NCBI RefSeq assembly: GCF_001005725.1 | Contig: NZ_LBIC01000003.1 | Location: 62,001-126,000, forward strand | Reading direction: 5' to 3' | DNA length: 64,000 nucleotides | Source: Sphingobium chungbukense | GTDB lineage: Bacteria > Pseudomonadota > Alphaproteobacteria > Sphingomonadales > Sphingomonadaceae | Shown here: positions 57,946 to 64,000 of the stretch, piece after piece | Layout of the letters: each line of letters starts with the position of its first letter | Position numbering within the stretch: position 1 is the stretch's first letter | Program-made: the position numbers and the translations under genes | Notes under the pieces: generated by a model | The model's database searches: none | The model's input: the letters and a program-made list of their open reading frames with translations, nothing else | What the model was told of the DNA's origin: nothing

Positions 57946-59319
57946 TCAGTTAACGCCTAGCGATTCCGGCGCATTTGCGATTTCGAAAAGTGCGACCGCC
58001 CAGGCCGCAACATTCTGTTGCAGTTGCGCCGGATCGATCTTGTCCAGCGTATCGTCGGGCGTGTGATGAATGTCGAAATAGCGCGTGCCGTCCTGCTGGA
58101 GATCGACCACGGGGACACCCGCCTTCACCAGCGGTTCGATGTCGGAACCTCCTCCCGCGGGCAGGCGGCTGGCGCCGATGCCGAGCGGCGCAAGGCCCGC
58201 GATGATGCGGCGGGCCAGGGCGTCGTGGTTCTGCGGAAGCTTGAAATCGACGCGCCACACACGATCGGCGCCGAAGTCCGATTCCATCGCCATGGCGTGA
58301 GGCTCCCTACCATGGGCGTCATAATAGGCACGGCCGCCATTGCCGCCGACTTCTTCCGCGCCGGCCATCAATATGAGGATGGTACGGCGGAGCGGCCCGC
58401 CCTTGGCCGCCTGGAGCGCGGCGGCCGCGACGATGCCGCAACCCGCGCCGTCGTCGATCGCTCCGGTGCCCTGATCCCAACTGTCGAGGTGGCAGGCGGC
58501 GACGACGACGCCTGCCTTGGGGTCGCCGCCCGGGATTTCGGCGACGACATTGCCCGACGGCTGGTCCTTCAGCATCTTGGAGGTGAGCGTCAGGTGCAGC
58601 CGGACCGGCTGGCCGCGCGCGACCATGCGGGCAAGCTGTTCGGCATCGGGCACGCTGAGCGCGGCAGCGGGAATGGGCTTCACGCCATCGGCCCACATCT
58701 GCACGCCCGTATGCGGCTGGCGATGATTGTCGGTGCCGATGGAGCGGATCAGGATGGCGATGGCGCCTTTTTTGGAAGCGATGCTCGGTCCCTGACGGCG
58801 GGTGGCGCCGAACGTGCCGTAGGAACTGCCGTCCTGGGTCGCGTGCATAGCGTGGCTGACGAAGACGATCTTGCCCTTGAGGCTGGCTTCGGGGGCGGCT
58901 TCAAGGTCGGCCAGTGTCGGGAAATAGACGACTTCGCCGTCAATGCCCTTTTCCGGGGTGGAAGCGCTGTTGCCGAGCGCGGCGAGGACCAGATTTTGCG
59001 GAAAGGGTGAAATCACGCGGGCTTCATCACGGCCGCGTAGCCAGACGGGCATGGTGTAGGGTTCGACGCGGACATTGGAGAAGCCGAGGCTCTTGAGCTT
59101 CGCCACGGCCCAGTCGCGGGCGCGCGCCTCCTGCGGGGTGCCGGCGGGGCGGGGACCGACTTCGGTGGTGAGGCCCTCGGTGAAATCCATCGCGACCGTG
59201 TCCGCCAAGGCGGTTACGCGAATCGTCTCGACGCTGGACGGCGCGGCCAGGAGGGAGGAGGGGGTGGAGATGCTGCCGAGGAGAAGGGCGGCGAGCGTGC
59301 CCGATCGGATTTTCTGCAT
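57946..59319 (-). CDS. M28-family peptidase, exported
   Basis: A protein of about 457 residues with a signal peptide (SGTLAALLLGSISTPSSLLA) and an M28 metallopeptidase domain. Metal and catalytic residues appear in order: ACHLDSWDQGTGAIDDGAG (His and Asp), MAGAEEVGGNG (Glu pair), MESDFGADRV (Asp) and FDIHHTPDDTLDKI (His). The insert before the catalytic core resembles a PA domain. It likely removes N-terminal amino acids or processes peptides in the periplasm. Start ATG 59319; a longer frame to 59355 adds 12 unconserved residues. The divergent neighbour is ettA. Confidence 0.92.
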   Translation of the reverse strand: MQKIRSGTLAALLLGSISTPSSLLAAPSSVETIRVTALADTVAMDFTEGLTTEVGPRPAGTPQEARARDWAVAKLKSLGFSNVRVEPYTMPVWLRGRDEARVISPFPQNLVLAALGNSASTPEKGIDGEVVYFPTLADLEAAPEASLKGKIVFVSHAMHATQDGSSYGTFGATRRQGPSIASKKGAIAILIRSIGTDNHRQPHTGVQMWADGVKPIPAAALSVPDAEQLARMVARGQPVRLHLTLTSKMLKDQPSGNVVAEIPGGDPKAGVVVAACHLDSWDQGTGAIDDGAGCGIVAAAALQAAKGGPLRRTILILMAGAEEVGGNGGRAYYDAHGREPHAMAMESDFGADRVWRVDFKLPQNHDALARRIIAGLAPLGIGASRLPAGGGSDIEPLVKAGVPVVDLQQDGTRYFDIHHTPDDTLDKIDPAQLQQNVAAWAVALFEIANAPESLGVN

Positions 59320-59421
59320 GGATGAAGGCTTAGCGGGCCATCCCCCATTTGCCAACGCGTTCCGCCTCCGCTAACCCGGCGCCAATTTCCAACGATTGTC
59401 CTTTCGGAGCTGCTTCAAGCC

Positions 59422-61107
59422 ATGTCCGCCTCGTCCCAATACGCCTTCGTCATGAAGAGCATGACCAAGAGCTTTCCCGGCGCCCCCAAGCCGGTGCTCA
59501 ACCAGATCAACCTGCAATTCTATCGCGGGGCGAAGATCGGCATCGTCGGCCCCAACGGCGCGGGCAAGTCGACCCTGATGAAGATCATGGCCGGCATCGA
59601 CACGGATTATAGCGGTGAGGCCTGGCCGGGCGAGAATATCTCGGTCGGCTATCTGCCGCAGGAGCCCCAACTCGACCCGAGCAAGACGGTGCTGGAAAAC
59701 GTCAAGGACGGCGCGCGGGAAATCGCCGACAAGCTGGACCGCTTCAACGAGATCAGCATGATTATGGCCGATCCGCCCGAAGACGTCGATTTCGACGCGC
59801 TCATGGAGGAAATGGGCACGTTGCAGGAGCAGATCGACGCCGTGGACGGCTGGACGCTCGACAACCAGCTTGAGATCGCGATGGAAGCGTTGCGCTGCCC
59901 GCCTTCGGACTGGCCGGTCGACAGCCTTTCGGGCGGTGAAAAGCGCCGCATCGCGCTCACTCGCCTGCTGATCCAGAAGCCGGACATCCTGCTGCTCGAC
60001 GAACCGACCAACCATCTGGATGCCGAGAGCGTCGAGTGGCTGGAAAATCACCTGAAGGAATATGCGGGCGCGGTGCTGATGATCACCCACGACCGCTACT
60101 TCCTCGACAATGTGGTCGGCTGGATCCTGGAACTCGATCGCGGGAAATATTTCCCCTATGAGGGCAACTACTCCACCTATCTGGAGAAGAAGGCCAAGCG
60201 CCTGGAGCAGGAAGACCGCGAGGCGACCGGCCGCCAGAAGGCGATCAACGACGAGCTGGAATGGATCAGGGCCGGGACCAAGGGCCGCCAGACCAAGTCC
60301 AAGGCGCGTATCAAGAAGTTCGAGGAACTGGTCGCCAGCCAGGAGAACCGCACGCCGGGCAAGGCGCAGATCGTCATCCAGGTGCCTGAGCGCCTGGGCG
60401 GCAAGGTGATCGAGGCGAAGAATATCAGCAAGGCCTATGGCGACAAGCTGCTGTTCGAGAACCTCTCCTTCATGCTGCCGCCGGGCGGCATTGTCGGCGT
60501 GATCGGGCCGAACGGCGCGGGCAAGTCGACCCTGTTCAAGCTGATCACCGGTCAGGAGCAGCCCGATTCGGGTGAGATCGATATCGGCTCGACGGTGCGG
60601 CTGGGCTATGTCGACCAGAGTCGCGATCATCTCGATGCCTCGAAGAATGTCTGGGAGGAAGTGTCCGACGGCCTCGACTATGTGAAGGTCAACGGCCACG
60701 ACATGTCGACCCGTGCCTATGTTGGGGCCTTCAACTTCAAGGGGCAGGACCAGCAGAAGAATGTCGGCAAGCTGTCGGGTGGTGAGCGCAACCGCGTGCA
60801 CATCGCCAAGATGCTGAAGAAGGGCGGCAATGTGCTGCTGCTCGACGAACCGACCAACGACCTTGACGTCGAAACGCTGGCGGCGCTGGAAGAAGCCATC
60901 GAGAATTTCGCGGGCTGCGCCGTGGTGATCAGCCACGACCGCTTCTTCCTCGACCGTCTGGCGACTCACATCCTGGCGTTCGAGGGTGACAGCCATGTCG
61001 AATGGTTCGAGGGCAATTTCGAAATGTATGAGGAAGACAAGCGTCGCCGTCTGGGCGATGCGGCGGACCGTCCTACGCGGTTGGCATATAAGAAATTGAC
61101 CCGCTGA
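59422..61107 (+). CDS. ettA: Energy-dependent translational throttle protein EttA (ABC-F)
   Basis: A 561-residue cytoplasmic ABC-F protein that binds the ribosomal E site and gates translation by the ATP/ADP ratio. Two ABC domains: the first has GPNGAGKSTLMKIMAG near residue 39 and LSGGEKRRIALTRLL near 168; the second has GPNGAGKSTLFKLITG near 362 and LSGGERNRVHIAKML near 449. The linker (about 240-320) is basic and helical with KSKARIKKFEELVASQ, and the arm typical of EttA is present. The EttA identification rests on length and start (MSASSQYAFVMKSMTKSFPG). A terminator follows the stop by about 135 bp. Confidence 0.94.
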   Translation: MSASSQYAFVMKSMTKSFPGAPKPVLNQINLQFYRGAKIGIVGPNGAGKSTLMKIMAGIDTDYSGEAWPGENISVGYLPQEPQLDPSKTVLENVKDGAREIADKLDRFNEISMIMADPPEDVDFDALMEEMGTLQEQIDAVDGWTLDNQLEIAMEALRCPPSDWPVDSLSGGEKRRIALTRLLIQKPDILLLDEPTNHLDAESVEWLENHLKEYAGAVLMITHDRYFLDNVVGWILELDRGKYFPYEGNYSTYLEKKAKRLEQEDREATGRQKAINDELEWIRAGTKGRQTKSKARIKKFEELVASQENRTPGKAQIVIQVPERLGGKVIEAKNISKAYGDKLLFENLSFMLPPGGIVGVIGPNGAGKSTLFKLITGQEQPDSGEIDIGSTVRLGYVDQSRDHLDASKNVWEEVSDGLDYVKVNGHDMSTRAYVGAFNFKGQDQQKNVGKLSGGERNRVHIAKMLKKGGNVLLLDEPTNDLDVETLAALEEAIENFAGCAVVISHDRFFLDRLATHILAFEGDSHVEWFEGNFEMYEEDKRRRLGDAADRPTRLAYKKLTR

Positions 61108-61242
61108 TTTGCATGGTGCGATGCGGAGACAAGGAACGGCTTGCAATGGTTGCAATCCTTGCTCCACATTTCGCACTTGCAAAATAATATATTGCGATGC
61201 ACATAGAGAAGGCCTTTCAGGCATCCTCTCCTAAAACTTTCA

Positions 61243-61272
61243 GGCCGGTCCCTATGGGATCGGCCTTTTTTT
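61243..61272 (+). terminator. Terminator downstream of ettA
   Basis: GGCCGGTCCC (61243-61252) pairs with GGGATCGGCC (61256-61265) with one G-T and a three-base loop, followed by TTTTTTT. It lies about 135 bp after the ettA stop. Confidence 0.7.
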
Positions 61273-61312
61273 GCGCCATGGGAGGGGGTGGAATGTTTTG
61301 GTCAGGTGCAGA

Positions 61313-61457
61313 CATTCCGCCCCCTCCCACCGGGAGAGGGAGGGAGCCGTGCACAGCACGGCGGAAGGGTGAGGGCGAAACGGCGCGGAATGGCTCACCC
61401 TCACCTTCCCACTCGGCTGCCCCGAGCGGGCCTCTTCCTCTCCCGCTGGGAGAGGGG
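61313..61457. repeat. Large imperfect inverted-repeat element
   Basis: Arms CCTCCCACCGGGAGAGG and CCTCTCCCGCTGGGAGAGG are inverted copies, and inner segments GGAAGGGTGAGGG and CTCACCCTCACCTTCC also pair. The whole unit spans about 145 bp with a single central spacer. Such mosaic elements appear between genes in many proteobacteria. The shorter hairpin at 33099-33120 has similar arms. Confidence 0.55.
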
Positions 61458-61510
61458 CTTAATGGCAGCAATCCACCCATTCCCGCCGCAAGCCGCGATG
61501 GCGGCGCCAA

Positions 61511-61795
61511 TCAGCAGGTCGGCCGCTTCTGGAAGGATGTGAGTTCCTCGACATCGATGACCGTGGCATCGATCCGCGCCACATGCGCTGCGGGAGGACC
61601 TTCATGAGCCAGGCTGATGAACCGCTCGACCGCCTGCTCCGCCCCTTCCACCAGCGCTTCGACGCTGCCGTCCATGCGATTGCGGACCCAGCCTGCAAGG
61701 CCGAGCCCACTCGCCGTTTCCACGGTCCAATTGCGGTAGAACACACCCTGCACCCGCCCGAGGATCATCAGATGGCGGGCCACGACAGCCATCAA
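61511..61795 (-). CDS. acyP: Acylphosphatase
   Basis: A 94-residue acylphosphatase that hydrolyses carboxyl-phosphate bonds of metabolites. The catalytic Arg is in LMILGRVQGVFYRNWTVETA (GRVQGVFYR), and the catalytic Asn is in GWVRNRMDGSVEALVEG. Length and the N-terminal beta strand fit the family. Its start overlaps the stop of the NYN-domain gene by four bases. Both are likely cotranscribed with carbonic anhydrase upstream. Confidence 0.94.
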   Translation of the reverse strand: MMAVVARHLMILGRVQGVFYRNWTVETASGLGLAGWVRNRMDGSVEALVEGAEQAVERFISLAHEGPPAAHVARIDATVIDVEELTSFQKRPTC

Positions 61796-62529
61796 TGCAC
61801 CCGCTTGATCCAGGTCTGGCCGTCGCGGCTTTCCACCTTGAAATTCTTGATGGAGCGGACGAGGTCGGACAGCCGCTTGAACCCATAGTTGCGCGTGTCG
61901 AAGCTGGAGCGGTTGCCGGCGAGCTGGCCGACTTCGCTGAGGCGGGCGAAACCCTGATCGTCGCGCTTCACGGCGTTATAGGCATCCACCAGCAGATTGA
62001 CGAGATCAGGGGCAACCTCCGCGCCATCGGTCTTGCCGTCCGGGTTTGCGTCGGGCTCCTCAGGCTCGACCGGCGCCTCCCGCGCGCTTGTCAGCGCGCC
62101 GACGTCAATGAAGCGGGTGCAGGCGCTGCGGAAGGCCTGGGGCGTGTTGGCCGATCCAAAGCCGTAGACCGGAATGCCCTCCTGCCGGATGCGCGTCACC
62201 AGCGGGGTGAAGTCGCTGTCGCTCGACATCAGGCCGAAGCCGGTGACGCGGCCGCTCGCCATCAGGTCCATGGCGTCGATCGTCATCTTCATGTCGGTCG
62301 CGTTCTTGCCCTTGGTGAGGTCGAACTGCTGCTGTGTCTCTATCGCCTGCGTCACCGCCTGGCTGGCCCAGCCCTTGAGCGCGGGCTTGCTCCAATTGCC
62401 ATAGGCGCGGCGGATATTGACGGTGCCCAGTTCCGCCAGAACGGTCAGCACCGGGTCGAAATGGTCGGCGGAAGCATTGTCGGCGTCGATCAGCAGGGCG
62501 ACATTGCCGCTGGGGATCGGCGCCGTCAT
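61792..62529 (-). CDS. NYN-domain ribonuclease-like protein with C-terminal OST-HTH/LOTUS region
   Basis: A 245-residue protein. The N-terminal NYN (PIN-like) domain has the acidic pair in NVALLIDADNASADH, GKNATDMKMTIDAMDLMASG and LMSSDSDFTPLVTRI with Asp residues of the metal site. The C-terminal region (LVNLLVDAYNAVKRDDQGFARLSEVG with RNYGFKRLSDLVRS, trimmed here) looks like an OST-HTH/LOTUS domain, giving a probable RNA-binding function. Homologues of this type (LabA/DUF88 and others) are predicted RNases. Start ATG 62529 (MTAPIPSGNVALL). It overlaps acyP and is just downstream of carbonic anhydrase. Confidence 0.87.
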   Translation of the reverse strand: MTAPIPSGNVALLIDADNASADHFDPVLTVLAELGTVNIRRAYGNWSKPALKGWASQAVTQAIETQQQFDLTKGKNATDMKMTIDAMDLMASGRVTGFGLMSSDSDFTPLVTRIRQEGIPVYGFGSANTPQAFRSACTRFIDVGALTSAREAPVEPEEPDANPDGKTDGAEVAPDLVNLLVDAYNAVKRDDQGFARLSEVGQLAGNRSSFDTRNYGFKRLSDLVRSIKNFKVESRDGQTWIKRVH

Positions 62530-62530
62530 G

Positions 62531-63181
62531 TCAGGCGTCCTGCGGAGCCGGGTGGAATTCGCCGCTCGTCTCATCCAGCAGATGGAGCTGGCCATCGGCG
62601 ATGGCGAAGAAGGCGCCGATCAGCTTGACCTCGCCAGTACGTTCCTTGGCGCGGACGCAGGGGAAGCTACGCAGATTGGCCAGGCTGACCTTCACCCCTT
62701 CCTGTTCCATGGCGCGTTCGGCATTGCGGCCCTGATCGTCGCCGAAGCGTTCCACGACCTTTTCCCGCGCTTCGTCGAGCAGTTCGATCCAGTTGTGGAT
62801 GAACCCGCCTTCGCCCGGGGGCGCGTCCTTCAGCGCCTGGCTGAGCGCCGCCTTGCAGCCGCCGCACTTGCCATGGCCCATGACGACGATTTCACCCACC
62901 TTGAGCACCTGGACCGCGAATTCCAGCGCGGCGGACACGCCATGGCGGCCGGGATTGGTTTCGAAGGGCGGCACCAGCGCGGCCACGTTGCGGACAACGA
63001 AGATCTCGCCAGGGCTGGTATCGAAAATCTGTGCCGGATCGACTCGGCTGTCGGAGCAGGCGATGACCATGACGCGCGGGCTTTGCCCTTCATTGAGATC
63101 GTCCCATCGCTCGCGCTGCTGCGTCCAGCCGGTATTGCGGAAACGGCGATAGCCAGCGAGCATGTCGGCGAAATCAGTCAT
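62531..63181 (-). CDS. Beta-class carbonic anhydrase
   Basis: A 216-residue beta carbonic anhydrase, a zinc enzyme interconverting CO2 and bicarbonate in the cytoplasm. Zinc ligands are in [11 protein letters not shown] (Cys and the Asp/Arg dyad) and [16 protein letters not shown] (His and Cys). [13 protein letters not shown] is conserved between them. Start ATG 63181 ([14 protein letters not shown]) is the standard one; a longer frame to 63217 adds twelve residues. It is divergent from lipA and upstream of the NYN and acyP genes, one base from the NYN start. Confidence 0.95.
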   Translation of the reverse strand: MTDFADMLAGYRRFRNTGWTQQRERWDDLNEGQSPRVMVIACSDSRVDPAQIFDTSPGEIFVVRNVAALVPPFETNPGRHGVSAALEFAVQVLKVGEIVVMGHGKCGGCKAALSQALKDAPPGEGGFIHNWIELLDEAREKVVERFGDDQGRNAERAMEQEGVKVSLANLRSFPCVRAKERTGEVKLIGAFFAIADGQLHLLDETSGEFHPAPQDA

Positions 63182-63246
63182 GCGCTGTCCTGTGCCGAAC
63201 AATGATGGGGCTGGCAAGAGCGAGCTTGCATCGCTATTTGGGGCGC

Positions 63247-64000
63247 ATGACCGATATCGCCCCGATCCCCGACAATCGTTCCGCCAACCGTCCCGAACGC
63301 GTCCGCAAGCCCGACTGGATTCGCGTGAAGGCGCCGACCAGCCCGGGCTATCACGAGACCCGCAAGCTGATGCGGGCGAAGGGGCTGGCGACGGTGTGCG
63401 AGGAGGCGGCCTGTCCCAATATCGGGGAATGCTGGACCAAGAAGCACGCTACCGTGATGATTTTGGGCGATGTCTGCACGCGGGCCTGCGCCTTCTGCAA
63501 CGTCAAGACCGGCATGCCGCGCAAGGTCGATCCCAATGAGCCGCAGAATCTGGCCGATGCCTGTGCGGAAATGGGGCTGGAGCATATCGTCATCACCTCG
63601 GTCGACCGCGACGACCTGCCCGATGGCGGCGCGTCGCAGTTCGTGAAGGTGATCGAGGCGCTGCGGCGCACGACTCCGGACACGACGATCGAAATCCTGA
63701 CGCCCGACTTCCGCAACAAGCATGAGCGGGCGGTCGAGATGATCGTCGCGGCGCGGCCGGACGTCTATAATCACAATCTGGAGACGGTGCCCCGGCTCTA
63801 TCCGACCATTCGGCCCGGTGCGCGCTATTATGCCTCGCTGCGGCTGCTGGAGACGGTGAAGAAGCTCGACCCGTCGATCTTCACCAAGTCCGGCATCATG
63901 CTCGGGCTGGGCGAGGAGCGGCTGGAGGTCCATCAGGTGATGGACGACATGCGTTCTGCCGACATCGATTTCCTGACCATGGGGCAATATCTTCAGCCCA
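63247..64000 (+). CDS. lipA: Lipoyl synthase (partial, runs off the window)
   Basis: The first 251 residues of a radical-SAM enzyme that inserts sulfur into octanoyl groups to make lipoate. The auxiliary cluster motif is [12 protein letters not shown] (Cx4Cx5C) near residue 50 and the SAM cluster motif is CTRACAFC (Cx3Cx2C) near residue 78. Segments [20 protein letters not shown] and [15 protein letters not shown] also match. The frame remains open at the right edge, so the C-terminus is missing here. Start ATG 63247 ([14 protein letters not shown]). Divergent from carbonic anhydrase with 65 bp between starts. Confidence 0.97.
   Translation, partial: MTDIAPIPDNRSANRPERVRKPDWIRVKAPTSPGYHETRKLMRAKGLATVCEEAACPNIGECWTKKHATVMILGDVCTRACAFCNVKTGMPRKVDPNEPQNLADACAEMGLEHIVITSVDRDDLPDGGASQFVKVIEALRRTTPDTTIEILTPDFRNKHERAVEMIVAARPDVYNHNLETVPRLYPTIRPGARYYASLRLLETVKKLDPSIFTKSGIMLGLGEERLEVHQVMDDMRSADIDFLTMGQYLQP

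Noticed and set aside
59371..61224. Long minus-strand frame opposite ettA
   Set aside because: Shadow frame, no recognisable domain; EttA motifs are all on the plus strand.
61197..61607. 136-residue frame downstream of ettA
   Set aside because: It passes through the terminator and the inverted-repeat element and into acyP on the other strand.

Overview
The window looks like ordinary chromosome from an alphaproteobacterium of the order Sphingomonadales, most like Sphingobium or Sphingomonas. The basis is gene order (dnaX-ybaB, lon-hupB, aroA-cmk-rpsA, trpF-trpB-trpA-accD-folC), the high-GC codon use, FYDLN-type and other proteins typical of the group, and short intergenic repeats of the kind common in sphingomonads. 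This placement is from memory of families, not from a search. I see no insertion sequence, phage, integrase or CRISPR array.

Layout. 1-4.7 kb: end of dnaX, ybaB, lon (with a possible heat-shock promoter), hupB, tRNA-His, hisI and a small lipoprotein. 4.7-13.5 kb: an MFS exporter, an L,D-transpeptidase and the carbon-node genes maeB, a LysR regulator and glcB, then a Tat-type M24 peptidase whose start lies in a strong hairpin. 13.5-20 kb: alaS, a lower-GC patch with a lipoprotein and a CG-alternating tract, glsA, a Kef-type antiporter and tRNA-Leu. 20-25 kb: ihfB, rpsA, cmk, a small membrane protein and aroA, all on the minus strand. 25-34.9 kb: a FYDLN protein, two identical tRNA-Ala genes, a GNAT gene overlapping uvrD, a GFA protein, a divergent NsrR/globin pair with two NsrR-like boxes, rsmD, an RluB-type synthase, a receiver-only protein, ampG and a conserved hypothetical. 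35-41 kb: a compact minus-strand block lpxL-trpF-trpB-trpA-accD-folC. 41-49.3 kb: a frameshifted glycosyltransferase, gyrA, and two tandem paralogous repeat-rich exported proteins, then an Lrp regulator. 49.5-57.3 kb: a histidine kinase with a degenerate ATP site, a polysaccharide deacetylase, tRNA-Ile2, and a nitrate-uptake operon (nrtA-nrtB-nrtC-outer-membrane protein) behind a structured leader. 57.3-64 kb: tRNA-Pro, an Asn/Ala-repeat lipoprotein, an M28 peptidase, ettA, acylphosphatase, a NYN-domain protein, carbonic anhydrase and the start of lipA.

How it works together. Most genes are housekeeping. The best regulatory logic is in three places. The nitrate operon has a leader with a hexaloop hairpin, a second hairpin and a strong intrinsic terminator before nrtA, as expected for ANTAR (NasT/NasR-type) antitermination. 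The nsrR-globin intergenic region carries two half-conserved NsrR boxes 25 bp apart, consistent with nitric-oxide induction of a TyrB10/GlnE7 globin. The gyrA promoter region contains an alternating CG/CA tract that could respond to supercoiling. The oddest coding observations are the one-base frameshift in a G run of the glycosyltransferase and the histidine kinase that keeps its phospho-acceptor motif but has lost the N-box and G1-box residues.
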